The notes beneath the pieces were generated by a model. The model was not told where the DNA came from. It made no database searches and was given only the letters and a program-made list of their open reading frames with translations. Source: Catonia carolina (taxonomy: Eukaryota > Arthropoda > Insecta > Hemiptera > Achilidae). Taken from it: 64,000 nucleotides of DNA. The DNA is taken from NCBI GenBank assembly GCA_035578175.1, contig JAQMRL010000006.1, forward strand, positions 23,781,506 to 23,845,505, in the 5' to 3' direction. Below, piece by piece: positions 11,956 through 22,539 of this stretch. A program made the position numbers and the translations under genes. Each line of letters begins with the position of its first letter. Position 1 is the first letter of the stretch.

Positions 11956-12335
11956 GAAGCTACTCTTCTAATTAATTCTCGGTTAAAATTGAACATCCAT
12001 TCCAAAATTGTAATGTACAAAACCCCTTTGAGAACAATCTTGACTTATGGTGTACATCTCTTTGGTGTAGCGGCAGACAGTAACTAACAGTTGATCCAGT
12101 CCTTTTAATCATAATTCTTAAGACTTGTTCCTAGCGCTCCTCGTCTTGAAAGCAATAAAACCCTCCACAAAGGTTTCAAAATTTCGACAGTAAAGGAACT
12201 AACCACGTCTTTCTATATTAAATTTCGCAAACGACTAATTGACCGTCTAAACCAACTAGCCCATGACCTAGCTACGAGAAACTTCCCAACTGTGCAACGT
12301 CTTAAACAAAAATGTAGCAGATACGTCTTCGGCTG
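11956..12335 (+). pseudogene. Jockey-type LINE ORF2 C-terminal fragment, second lineage
   Basis: One + frame reads LLINSRLKLNIHSKIVMYK, then ILTYGVHLFGVAADSN, then after three in-frame stops continues with TLHKGFKISTVKELTTSFY and FRKRLIDRLNQLAHDL, ending at a stop. The pattern (SKLNIHSKI-LYKT-LRPILTYGVQ-WG-A--SN, then a TVKE helix) is the thumb/C-terminal region of Jockey-clade reverse transcriptases. The tail (RNFPTVQRLKQKCSRYVFG) differs from the DLP-ending tails elsewhere in the window, so this is another lineage. A short related relic may lie at 42786-42878. Confidence 0.7.
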
Positions 12336-12489
12336 AATAACGGACAACACCTGAAGTTCTAAACGGAAAATGTACATTTGCGTACCTCTTCTTCTGAAAG
12401 TTAAACTCCTCACCACCCATTAATTATCGTACACGGAAATTGTGCAGCTCAATGAACTTGTACAGTCCGTTACAAAAATTAAATCCAAA

Positions 12490-12670
12490 AAGTTATTATA
12501 TATATTTTTAATATATTTAAAGTCGCAACAACAGCTTGGTTATTAACAACTACGAGTGGTTATGTGATTGGAATAATGAGTTTTTGACTTATGAAAATTT
12601 CCAGACTCTAGACCGGAATCAAACCCGGGACCTTATCATGTAAATATAAGGCCACCAACGGTTCGTTAGA
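12490..12670 (-). mobile_element. SINE family 3, copy a (degenerate)
   Basis: The minus strand has a GGGTTTGATTCC B-box-like motif, then GGTCTAGAGTCTGGAAATTT, and a tail with TTGCGACTTTAAATATATT. The same TCTAGA-AATTT body and GCGACT-TTAAATA tail occur near 23321-23490, and the body near 28500. It is retroposon-like but diverged. Confidence 0.55.
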
Positions 12671-13249
12671 GAGTTGTGATTAACAATTATTTTTGTCCAA
12701 AATTCATTTACACTGGAAAAATTAAGCCCTACGGAAATTTTTACTGCTTTATTAGGAGCCAACTTGGTGGCTAAACCTAATTTAACTAATGCAGAATTTG
12801 ATTTTAAATAATTGAATATTAGTAAGATTTATTTAATTAAAAAATATGAGTTCATTAATAGTTAATTTAATAGTAAACTGTTTTTGTTTTATCTGTACTA
12901 GGCTAATATTATAAAGAAATAACATTTTGTTTATTTTTTTCTTTGTGCGAGGTAATCTCAGAAAGGAGCCAATCGATTTCAAAATTTATTTTACTGTAAC
13001 ACAGAGATGGTATTAATCAATTTTTAAATTTCAGATAAAATTTTTTTACTGGTAACATGAAGTTTATTTTTTAAAAGTCTTTGTGAAAGGTGTTGAAAAA
13101 CTTATTCTCTAGTAAACTTGTAAACTTGTGGCTACCACATGCAAGTTAGTCATGTAAGTCTAAGACCATTTCTGGACTTCAGGAAAACCGTTCAATTCCA
13201 TTTGCGTTCAGTCCATTGGAAACAAAATTATTCGTGCCACTACACAATT
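12671..13249. other. AT-rich DNA, no gene seen
   Basis: No feature that I can support. Confidence 0.4.
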
Positions 13250-13480
13250 AAGGTAGTTACTTTTTTACGGATTTGAATACTAGACAGTGGTTACCGGTGC
13301 ACTTTGATGGTTGGGTTTCAATTAACCATACCCTCTCAGGAATGGTCGCCCTGGGTCTGTTCAAGACTACACCTCATTTACACGTCATACACATCATCCT
13401 CATCTCATTGGGTCATGGGGTTGCTTATTGCTCTGAACTGAACAGTTTGCAACGTACACAAATTAGGAATATATAAAAAA
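13250..13480 (+). mobile_element. SINE family 2, copy b (head missing)
   Basis: Contains the family-2 body from AGTTACTTTTTTACGGATTTG through GATGGTTGGGTTTCAATTAA and CATCATCCTCATCTCATTGG to GCAACGTACACA and an A-rich end. The tRNA-like head is lost, so this is a 5'-truncated copy. The + ORF over it is not a gene: the same region on other copies is not open in the same frame. Confidence 0.75.
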
Positions 13481-14078
13481 AAACTACACAATACTCATTA
13501 ATGTTACAAACAGTACCCTTCACAACAAAATGACAACACGTTTGTGAAGTTGTTTCACTTTTTTTAACGAAACAAACGAACAATTTTGCGGAACAATCTG
13601 GAACAAACGATAACTGTTGATTTAAGCCAAAAAAACGTTTTAAATGTTGTGTGAGAGGAAAGCGGAAGGTTAGCCCCACCGTTTTTCTCAATTTTCTCAC
13701 TGGTTTGAGCGGAACAAACAAATTTTTTGCGGAACAAACGGAAAACAATCAATTCTACTAGGTTTTTTAATTTTTGTATCGGGGGCCAACTTCATAGGCG
13801 TGATGACAACTCCTTAAAGTGCTTTGATGTGAATAAAATTTTGTGCCTCATTTACAGAATTGGGTTATAAAATTTTCACAGATTGTAAATTTCAAATAAA
13901 AATGATATTTAAATCCAATTTAACTTCATAAATTAAATAAAAAATAAACTTTATGGTCACGTAAAATAAAGTAGGCCTACATTATAATGATAAGTTTAGA
14001 TAATATAATAAAATACGTTATCTGAAAAATAATTTATTATGTATTATGTAAGACAATTCAAAATGTTTGAGATAGAAA
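13481..14078. other. AT-rich DNA with a cluster of GGAACAAACG-like words
   Basis: Between 13565 and 13750 the words GCGGAACAA and GGAACAAACG recur about five times, giving the overlapping minus ORFs (up to 107 codons). These look like products of internal repetition, not a gene. No family was recognised. Confidence 0.4.
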
Positions 14079-14745
14079 GCTCCCCATACACTATTCACCT
14101 CGGTCCTACGAACCAGACCGAACCAGGTTTGCTTGAAGTTGGGACGCACAAATGTTGGGTTAGTGATTCTCCATACACTATTGAACCTGCTCGGGTGTTC
14201 AAGGCGTCAACCCGGTACGAAAGGTGTTTTGAAGATAAAAGTCAGGTGTGTCGTGTTCCTACACACTATCGAACCAACGAGACGTTCAGTTCTATCGAGA
14301 GAGACGTTCAGTTCACCATTTTGTCAGTGTCAATTATTTGTGTGTGGTAAATTGCTTTAAGATGTTAATAATTACTATTGGTTTGTGAAGTGAACAGAAA
14401 TAATGAACAATAGGAAACATTTGGACGCTGCAATATTGCTATTAGATTAAGGTGGGATGTTTAGGCCTATTCTGGGAATGTTTATGAGGTGAGTCAGTCG
14501 GTTGTTTTTCGCGCACCCCAGGTCAAGCTCAAACCGGTTTGTGCCTCACAAACTGTCCAACTTGGTGTACAGAACGTTTTTTGTCCCACGGTTAGCGCGT
14601 GTTTATGGTCGACGCGGTAAACCAGAGATTTAACCAACAAGGTGTGGCGCGGATCGTCCATCACCACACACTAACAAACCCGGTCTACCATACCAAGTCG
14701 GCTGAAACGACGAAGAAAGTAAGATAGTGTATGGTGTACTTTAAC
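14079..14745. repeat. GC-richer island with 88-bp periodic motif and inverted end
   Basis: CATACACTAT-type motifs end at 14094, 14181 and 14269, spaced 87 and 88 bases apart, each followed by a TTGAACC-like word. The exact inverse, ATAGTGTATG, lies at 14724-14733. GAGACGTTCAGTTC is repeated twice near 14280-14315, and GTTTGTG-CCT-CACAAAC forms a hairpin near 14535. The composition is clearly more GC-rich than the flanks. It could be a non-autonomous DNA element with subterminal repeats, or a regulatory array. No family was recognised, and the 103-codon + ORF here has no known motif. Confidence 0.45.
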
Positions 14746-15330
14746 CGTGTGCAGTATTCATATTACGTGTATTTTATAATTTGTCCATTCAACAGTTTTC
14801 ATTTTAATTAACAAAAAAAAAAATACAACAGATAATAAAAATTATGATATGATAGAATAATTTGTTATACTTATTTACACATATAATGTCTATTTTAATA
14901 AATTAAACAAACAAAAAACAAATAAATAGGAATAATAAAAAATAACAGTATAAAATTACAACTGTACCGAACATTTTTGTTTTTTACGCGTTTATTATGT
15001 TTAACATAATATATTTAAGGTCGTGTCAACAATAAATTATTATTAACGACTGCAACTAAATAATAATTACTTTACGAAACATTGATAACAATAATAAAAT
15101 TGGCTATTACCAATTCACATAAAAATATTAGGTACTGGGTAAACATTAAGAATAATTGAAAATTCAGAAAAAATAATAAAATAATATACAAAAAGACGAA
15201 ATAAGTAACAGAAACTAAAACGTTACACATGAAACATCAAAGAACTATACAAAAAACAACAATTAGTAAAAAGTGAATTTAGCAAAAATAATAGTAGCCC
15301 TATGAAAAAAAACGGAATGGTGAATAGACT
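14746..15330. other. AT-rich DNA with a possible SINE-3 tail
   Basis: At about 14998-15062 the minus strand resembles the GCGAC(T)-TTAAATAT tail of SINE family 3 (AGTCGTTAATAATAATTTATT, then GACCTTAAATAT). The rest is A-rich DNA without features. Confidence 0.35.
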
Positions 15331-15345
15331 TCAAAATTATCATAG

Positions 15346-15723
15346 TTGCACGAAATTAGAAAAGACATCTTCGAGAAGCCCATAGAATTGGAGAGTCGAC
15401 GAGATCAGGTGATCATTTTACGATTATGTGTATGCCATACTAAATTTATGGACGGTTACATTTTTTCAAGTCCTGCTATCCAACCGATCTGTCATTTCTG
15501 CCGTGAGAACCAACTGACGGTGAAACACATTATATTATATGGTTGTCGTTTCACAGAAGTTATAAGAAGATTTCAGCTTCAAGATCTGTCTCTGGTAATC
15601 ATTTTTGCCATGAAGACAAAATTGGAAGTGTGTTGCAAGGTGATGAAGAAATTAAGTTTGTATCTGTACATAAGTTATATGATGTTTTTTAGTAAAACAC
15701 TAAATAGTTTTGTGTGTATGTAA
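15346..15723 (+). pseudogene. LINE ORF2 C-terminal fragment with zinc-knuckle-like motif
   Basis: The 125-codon frame contains RDQVIILRLCVCHTKFMDGY, then PICHFCRENQLTVKHIILYG. This matches the C-terminal segment of non-LTR retrotransposon ORF2 proteins that follows the RT or RNase H domain (LRIGHT-LTHGYLL...C--C---LTVKHILLEC). CHFC with the later histidine of VKHI forms the usual knuckle. Typical residues have been replaced (LRIGHT is LRLCVCHT; the final EC is YG), and after about residue 80 the protein loses similarity. I read it as a 5'-truncated relic of an I-, R1- or Jockey-type LINE; the clade is uncertain. Confidence 0.7.
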
Positions 15724-16160
15724 ATGAGTTGTGTGTGTTTTTGTCTACCTTGAACGGTAACTGAAATTTTCTTTCACCGATTGAATTTTGACGATCTGTC
15801 ATTGCTATTATTTTTGGTTTTTAATTTTTATTAGTAATTATTCATTGCTATTATTTGTTTTTTTTTGATTGGTTTTTGTAACTTTGTATCAGTAGTTTAT
15901 TAGATATTGTAATACTTTTGTTGAAATAATTGGTCGCTAATGATTGCACTGTTGATACAACCTTTTTTACTTTATTTATTTTGCAACTGTACAGGAACAA
16001 CTAGCAAGAACGTCCACAACTAAATTACCAAAAAAATTTTTAAAAATCCAACCGCTTTAATGACTTTGAGGAGGACACTTACCAGCGATAGCTCTCCAGA
16101 TAACGATAAATGTGTTCGTTTAAATTATATTTTGGTGTACATAATAATGTTACAGTTGCG

Positions 16161-16302
16161 TTAATGTATTGTGCCTCTACTCCATCGGCGTTTCAGTTGT
16201 CTTTGTGCGATTCCTAGAAGGTCCGCAGAATTCATATCGTATGTTAAGGGATTGTTATGATTGTGTAGTTTGTCTATGAACCTACGGTACAGTTTTAGAT
16301 AT
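16161..16302 (-). pseudogene. Jockey-type LINE C-terminus, downstream half of a split copy
   Basis: The minus strand reads LKLYRRFIDKLHNHNNPLTY and then LGIAQRQLKRRWSRGTIH before a stop. This is the Jockey-clade tail pattern (FY-KL--H-NPL...RRLKRR). The other half of the same ORF lies at 18000-18105, on the far side of a 1.7-kb foldback element. The two halves fit together with a small indel at the junction. Confidence 0.7.
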
Positions 16303-17322
16303 CGTCGGGTTGATGCAATATGTACCCATCTGAAAAAATTAGTTCGATATGTATCCAACTAAAAATTTTTGTTCGATATGTATCCAACTAATAATTTTGG
16401 TTCGATATGTATCCAACTAATTTCGGCTGTTATAGGTGTATCTACCTTGAAACGGGCTAGCAAAATGTATCCATCTCCTATAAGAGCGCAAGCGAGTATA
16501 TACCTTACAACGCTTGGCATAAAGTACACATTTCACACGAAATCTAGCCTGACTGAAATATGGCAACATTGTATTTTTACTTATACACAATAATGTTGAG
16601 AGCTGGTCCTATTAAGATAATTAAATAGATGCATGTAAGAAAAAAATTCAATCATAAATAAATAGGCGGTGAAAATATAATTAGTTTATACGCACACTTT
16701 ATTACGTCTGCATTACATCATAATGTATTATGTATTATTATTATAATGTATATTTTGAATTTCTAGTATTGATTGTAGGATATAACTCTGTGAAAAACAA
16801 AAAAATCGTTAAATTATAGCAGAGACATTATTAGTATTTTCCCACACATTGGTAATAATATTCATTATTAATAAATTTATGGTTTTAAATATTTATATTT
16901 ATACATGCTAATAAAGACTAGACAGAATACAGGTTTCCCCAGACGTTTTTCCTGTAAATGTATTTAAACAATAAGGATTTTGGAAATACCCAGTTGCAGC
17001 GTTTTATTAGGCTTTTATAAATGGGCATTAGTTTTTCTTTGTTTCCGAATGCCTGGGAAACAATTTTTTATGACACCTTAATTTTTTCCCCAAAATTCAA
17101 TCACACGTAACTGATAAAATTAGGTATAAAAAGGTATAAATACGTAAGCATTGAATACGAGCCCCTCAGTGCATTTTAGAAATTTGTCGGATAATCATGT
17201 TTGATGGAGGTAGGAAATGTAGTATTTATCAAAAATTCCTAGGGCGTAACATTGAATTTTATGAACACTGTATCAAACAATTATAGTATTTTGTCTTACA
17301 AAGAGAGAAAAATAAAGAATGT

Positions 17323-17383
17323 CTCAGACCGCATGCAATTCTCGGCCGAGACGAAGCCGAGACAGGCAAACATGCGGTCTGAG
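17323..17383. repeat. Compound hairpin inside the foldback element
   Basis: CTCAGACCGCATG at 17323-17335 is exactly complementary to CATGCGGTCTGAG at 17371-17383. Within the loop CTCGGC (17341-17346) pairs with GCCGAG (17356-17361), and CTCGGCCGAG is itself a palindrome. The GC content is far above the surroundings. Confidence 0.8.
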
Positions 17384-17559
17384 GGATACTATATTTATCG
17401 CTATGTAGGAAATACTTTTTTTTCTTATAAGCTAAGCGAAAGGTAGCACTTTCGATAAACCTTTAAGCGAAAATACTAACTTTTGCGAGCGTATAAGAAA
17501 AAATATTTTACAATTTTTATAGTTTTAATATAATTATTAACAGTATATTTTAAACGTCA

Positions 17560-17620
17560 TAAGTATGTAATAATGTATGTAATGTAATAAAGTATGTAAT
17601 AATGTATGTAAGTATATAAT
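17560..17620. repeat. Imperfect tandem repeat
   Basis: The words AGTATGTAATAATGTATGTA recur two to three times in tandem, in the interior of the foldback element. Confidence 0.6.
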
Positions 17621-17999
17621 AAACGTCACAAGTATGATCCTCTAAAAAAGTAAAAATTATAATGATATTATAAATTAGAAAAAATTAAGAGATAGTTACT
17701 TTTTGTCTGTATACAAATATAATCTGAAAGACAAGCGGTACAGTGTTGTCATTTAGCGGTAGATTTGGTCGAGATAGATATAATTTGGATGCCGTTATGA
17801 GATGTGTACTTTATGCCAAGCGTTGTAAGGCATATACTCGCTTGCGCTCTTATAGGAGATGGATACATTTTGCGAGCCCGTTTCAAGGTAGATACACCTA
17901 TAACAGCCGAAATTAGTTGGATACATATCGAACAAAAATTTTTAGTTGGATACATATCGAACTAATTTTTTCAGATGGGTACATATTGCATCAACCCGA

Positions 18000-18105
18000 A
18001 GATATATATGTGTCGTTGACTTAAGGAACGCGTAAGTCATCGTGTAGTGTTCTTTTGGATACGTAACTAGGGCAATCAGTAATCAGTCGTATGATACGGC
18101 TTTAA
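18000..18105 (-). pseudogene. Jockey-type LINE C-terminal region, upstream half of a split copy
   Basis: The minus strand reads IRLITDCPSYVSKRTLHDDL then RVP, a stop, and VNDTYI. This is the Jockey pattern LR-ITNAPWYVSN-TLH-DL-VP-V---I. The sequence expected next (a LKLYRRF-like segment) is at 16302 and downward, so the foldback element at 16303-17999 has inserted into this LINE. One in-frame stop replaces the residue after RVP. Confidence 0.7.
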
Positions 18106-18608
18106 ATAAATAACTTAAAAAAAATAGTAACTATTTATTGTTTTTGATTAGGTAATGTAGTGGTAAAACATGTTGTACATATGTTTTTATGGGTTAAATA
18201 ATTTAACTTTTAATAAATGATATTTTAACCAAACTAAGAATATGTTCGTTAATTATTTTTTTATATTTCTTGAATGTTAAATAAGAAATTGTTTGATATA
18301 ATAGTAATTTATTTATTTTCCTGTGTAAGTTGATTGGGAAAGCTATTTTTCTTTCATTACTGTAAATTATTATGTAAACTGTAAAGAACTCTCTGAAAAA
18401 AATGCTTTTGGGGGTTTTCACGATAAATGACCTTGGCAGCTTAGTTCCTGTTCAAGGTATGATTAATTAAACAAAGTACGTATGTACAATTAATACGACA
18501 TAAAATTAATTAATTTGTGCAGACTTTTGGGAAGACATTTCAAAATGACTTGGTTCTTCTCATAATTAAAAATTTGTCAAGATTTTTATTCTGTAAAATA
18601 AAATTAAT
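18106..18608. other. AT-rich DNA, no gene seen
   Basis: No supportable feature. The minus ORF at 18203-18421 is low-complexity coding typical of AT-rich chance ORFs. Confidence 0.4.
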
Positions 18609-18725
18609 GTGCTTGATTGGTATGGAAACTCACCAGATATAACTTCCATTGTGAACGTATGGAATATTTTGAAGAGACGTTTAGGTAAGAATGATTGTAC
18701 AACAAAAGAACATATGATGACTTTT
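18609..18725 (+). pseudogene. Tc1-type DDE transposase C-terminal relic
   Basis: The + frame reads VLDWYGNSPDITSIVNVWNI then LKRRLGKNDCTTKE. This is the signature around the third catalytic residue of Tc1-family transposases (LDWPGNSPDLNPIENVW-ILK), whose function is to cut and join transposon ends. The catalytic glutamate of IEN is replaced by valine here (IVN), and the rest of the protein is absent, so the copy cannot be active. It is about 39 codons, against roughly 340 for an intact transposase. Confidence 0.8.
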
Positions 18726-18736
18726 TTTATTTATAC

Positions 18737-18915
18737 CTACCCGAGGTGGCGAGAAAAGCTCATGTTCATTCCCTCACGATGGGGGGAAGTAGTGTTAGTG
18801 ACTCAGTTAAGGCGTCCTCATCCAGTCTCAAGGAGGCCGCAACCACCTACCAGCCAAAAACCCGCCGCCTGGCCAATTAATCCGGCAACTGCAAAAATCC
18901 TCCACCTTCCTCGGA
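18737..18915 (+). repeat. Repeat R, copy 1
   Basis: About 170 bases closely match 34780-34955: GAGAAAA, CATGTTCA, CCCTCACGATGG, GGCGTCCTC-TCCAGTC, CAAGGAGG-CGCAACCA, AACCCGCCGCCTGGCCA, CCTCCACC. Both copies stop just after GGAACT. The region is open over 33 codons here (GGSSVSDSVKASSSS) but in a shifted frame in the other copy. It may derive from a LINE 5' end or ORF1; the family is not recognised. Confidence 0.65.
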
Positions 18916-19026
18916 ACTATTAATATAATAGTACAAGGAAAATGTCGGTTTAAAATTACACAGTGTCAGCGGGGCCTAGTTTAAATAACTAGTGTGTGAT
19001 ATAAACAACCACTCAAAATGGAATCA

Positions 19027-19130
19027 CAGTCATAAGCCGAAAGGCTGGTTTGAACCTCTAGAGGCTTTACTAAGTAAAACGAGGGGTACAGTGGTTTACA
19101 ATTGTCTTCCTTAGTGGAAATATATTAAAA
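19027..19130 (-). repeat. Repeat P, 3'-end fragment
   Basis: The minus strand carries the 3' part of repeat P: TTTTACTTAGTAAAGCCTC, AGAGGTTCAAACCAGCC, TTTCGGCT. The upstream 300 bases are missing. Confidence 0.65.
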
Positions 19131-19194
19131 ACTAATTTGTATTAAAAAAAATTTTATTTTAAACGTTATTTTTTTACGTAGGAAGAGAATTAAT

Positions 19195-19300
19195 TTTTAA
19201 TACTGTAAATCTACGATTTACTCACATAGAACAATGAGTAAGTGTGTTAGAAGTATTAATGATTAGTGAATAATGCCTTTGGTATCACAAAAACAACAAA
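19195..19300 (-). repeat. Jockey-family 3' UTR fragment
   Basis: Homologous to the 3' UTR of the Jockey copy at 24134-24659: TGTAAATCTACGAT, CATAGAACAATGAGTA, AAGTAT, AATAA-GCC-TTGGTAT. A small hairpin (CTCAT-AGAACA-ATGAG in the other copy) is largely retained. Confidence 0.6.
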
Positions 19301-21815
19301 TATTATTTTTTGTTGCAATTGAATTTTAATACAAAAATATTGACTTTAGTCTAAATTGTTCAATCAGATATTTTTATCTCAAGATTTTTCAACAAGGTGA
19401 AAACGTCCTTAAATAAAGTATTGTGTTTCGTTTATATTGGTGTTCTTTTACTTGGAATTTTATTGGTTGTTTTAGTTCCATGGAAAAACAAATAGTTTAG
19501 TAGATACGGTTACATACGACCACTATCCTATAAAATATTATACTTAATGTTCTCGGATAATTGAAAAACTGTTCCCAAACGTTTGTTCCAATAAATACCT
19601 AACTGTTTTCCATTTAAGTTTTAATTTAGACAAACTATTTCCTTTCTATTTATTTCTTATATTTTTTATGCAATATAAAATTATATTTAAATTACATGTA
19701 TTTCATTATTTTTTGCGCCGACTATTTTTCATTACGTCGTACATTTTTCAGAAATTCAAACAATTTTCTTCTCTCAAAAATTTTTCATTCAAATAGCTCT
19801 CTTTTAATTGTTCTATTTTTAGAAAAAAAATTATTCATTTCTTCACTTGAATAATATAAATCACTGAAATATTATTGTTATGTTGTGATCATCAGCATTA
19901 TAATTATGTCGTTTTAAGAGTTTTTAATAGCAGAAAAGAAGTAACCATTTAATTTTTAGAAATAAACAAATAAACTTTCCAGGAATAAAACATATGACAA
20001 AGTTTTCTAATGAAAAGTCAAAAGGTGCAGAGTTTTCTTGCCCAAATTCTGCATTATTTTATACTAAATTTCCCCATATGTAAAATATTGAGTTGGGAGA
20101 ATATTTTGAATTTCGTAATCGCAAAATGCTAAATTGATTTTGTTTTCTACATCTACTAAATTTATCGTCTGCAAATTAAATTGGGTAAGCTTTTAAGTTC
20201 CCCACAAAATTTTAAACTAAGATTTTTAATTCCTGTAAATTTTTTCGAATAACTTCCATCGCTCGTATTTATTTTCTCGGAGGTAAGGAAAACGATTCGG
20301 GTGCCATCCTGTAATAATTTCCAATTTACTTTTGTTTTCGCTTAACATCTGTCCTGTAAAACCATTCCATTTTATAAAGTATTTCAGGATATTTTGTGCC
20401 AATAACTTCATCTCTGAAGAATTTGAGGTCATTTGTTTCCGTCTTGTCAGGATCAAAAAATGTGAAAATCGAAATGCCCAATTTTCTAAAAGTTCTCTCC
20501 GCTGGAAGGGATAAGTTACACACGATCTTTAAAGTATTGGGAAGTATAGCGAGTCAAACGCTGTTTTATAACCATGGTTATCACTGATAGTTGACCTGTG
20601 TTTTGCGATCTTGTACTCTCCTAGTCTCACAAAATTTGTTTAAATACAGTGTTACCAACTGACATGTATAATGACAGCATTTTATCTAAATGCGTTACAA
20701 ATTGTACCTTCTTAATCTTACGGTTGAAAATTTTTGAGACACCCGTTACTTCTATTTTGTGTACATAATGTTTTATTTATAAGAATGTTCTATTTTTATC
20801 ATTCTTTAAACTGGTTAAAATGTTATTTAAACGTCAGGGACCAAACGGAGCAATTTTTACATCAACTTACGAAGAGGTTTATACATTGTAACAGTAAATG
20901 TGGTGAATTATCTAAATTATTCTGCCATTACTTTTTTTGAAGAAAAATCAATGTTTTGTATCATGTTTGAACAGAGAGTTCACGCTACACGCTATCATTA
21001 TATATTCATTACATGCTCAGGCTGTTACTTTCTTAACATCGTTAATTCCGATATTAAATACATTCCACTTATCTTGAGCATTTATTTAAAGTCGCATCAT
21101 TTAAATCTGTTATTTATTATAATATTCAGACATTAGAAGAGTAATAAAATAAATGTTATGTATTGAATCTCTTTGCCGAATAGTAAAGTGCAAGGGTGTC
21201 AAAAATTTTAAAACTATTTTAACCACATTACACAATATTCCACCACGTATCATGTTGTCATCCGTAATTTCTATGACGTAGTACAGATACAGTTTATAAA
21301 TGTAGGTTTTATTCAGCATTAATCTGTTTTTACAATATCTCTTAGAATTGTCATAGAGCGTTAAGATCAAAGGTTATTTCCACTCAGTAAAAGCTTTAGA
21401 TAACAATTATATTTGACAGAAACTGCGGAGGTGAAAGAACACTTTTTACTACATTTTTATGATCAATAAGATATATTTATCGTATCTCTGGGAAATCTCT
21501 GGAAAGGGTTTTGCAATATTAGGATATGAACATTTTTCTAAAAATGAATGACTTCAAAATGCACTTGAACAAGCATCTTTGATAGAAAAAAATTAAACAA
21601 AGAATAAAATACGCAAACGCTATGTTTACATTTTTACGCTTCGTTTAACCTACCTCATAACTTAAAAACTAAAAGCTCTTTTATATTATTTTATAGTGTA
21701 CTACAGAAAATTAAATTTATATAATACTATCCAATTGTCTAATAAAGCAATAAAATGTAATAAAAAATTAGATTAAAAGATTAAATAATCTGGTTATAAT
21801 ATTATGAAATGATCA
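19301..21815. other. AT-rich DNA, no recognised gene
   Basis: A 2.5-kb stretch with scattered short ORFs. Overlapping minus frames at 20226-20523 (65 and 76 codons, with text such as SLPAERTFRKLGISIF) are slightly less simple than the surroundings, but I cannot assign them to a family and the two frames compete. No repeat partner was found in the window. Confidence 0.4.
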
Positions 21816-21816
21816 A

Positions 21817-21985
21817 GCCAGCCCGTTGGCGTTGTGGTTAGCGTAAGTGGCTTCTTCGCCGGGGTCCCAGGTTCGATTGCCGATCAGGTCTGGCATATTT
21901 TCATATAAGTTATCATCATTCTCCACTGTCTGCATTAACATAAATTGCAAAACAGTCAGACGTAAAACAAAACAAAAAATAATAA
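21817..21985 (+). mobile_element. SINE family 1-related, copy d (variant head)
   Basis: The head is GCCCGTTGGCGTTGTGGTTA with a GGTTCGATTGCC B box. The body CATATTTTCATATAAGTTAT and the tail CTGTCTGCATTA, TTGCAAAACAGTCAGACGT and an AACAAAA run match family 1. The anticodon-arm region differs from the other copies, so this is a subfamily or a related SINE with a different tRNA-like head. Confidence 0.8.
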
Positions 21986-22539
21986 TAATCTGTGAAAAAA
22001 TCAACACGTTTAAATTATTATTGTATTATAAATTTCAGAATTCTCACAAAAATATTTATAAAAATGTTTGGATATAGGTAGAATATTAGTTATTAAAACC
22101 AAATCAGCACATACCCTATTTATTATTTTTTTATGAAACTTTTTTAATGCATTATCTGTTGTACCTATAACAAAATGTAACTAATCAATTAGAATTAACA
22201 CATGGACAAATTACAACCCGCTGGTGTAATTAACAAATTTTAATATTAAAACATATTATACTGCTCTTAAATTATATTATTTACAATCAAAATTAGATAA
22301 ATAGTGTTTTTTAAATAAATAAATAAAAAAAAAATAACCAAAACCTCCTTTAAAACGAAAAAACAAAATGAGAAGTAATAAAATAAGTACAAGATTCCAA
22401 AATATAAATGTACACCGAACTTTACTGGAAATTTTTTTAAATGTTCGTTCAGTTATTTACAACATTCTCACTCAAACACGACAGTCATCTACAGAATATT
22501 AACATTATAATTATTATTTACAATTTTAAAATCACACTA
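21986..22539. other. AT-rich DNA; probable 3' UTR of the Jockey copy that follows
   Basis: The minus-strand LINE ORF at 22540-22935 would have its 3' UTR here, and an A-rich tail (on the minus strand, T-rich) near 22300-22340 could be its end. No other feature. Confidence 0.4.

Larger units (their letters stand above)
16303..17999. mobile_element. Foldback-type non-autonomous element with about 0.2-kb inverted arms
   Basis: The left arm (about 16305-16531) and right arm (about 17801-17999) are near-identical inverted repeats, beginning TCGGGTTGATGCAATATG at the outer end and ending with AAAGTACACAT inside. Within the arms a unit of about 30 bp, TTCGATATGTATCCAACTAA, is tandemly repeated: three units in the left arm, two in the right. 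The interior of about 1.27 kb has no ORF of note. AGATAT flanks both ends (16297-16302 and 18000-18005), a candidate TSD. The element splits a Jockey LINE ORF, which confirms it as an insertion. Long arms with internal tandem units resemble Foldback-like elements; the superfamily is unknown. Confidence 0.8.

Noticed and set aside
13425..13752. Minus ORFs of 107 and 62 codons
   Set aside because: Produced by recurring GGAACAAACG-type words; no recognisable motif and the two frames overlap.
20226..20587. Overlapping ORFs on both strands, one reading SLPAERTFRKLGISIF
   Set aside because: I could not match it to a family with any confidence, and several frames compete; may be eroded coding DNA but not supportable.
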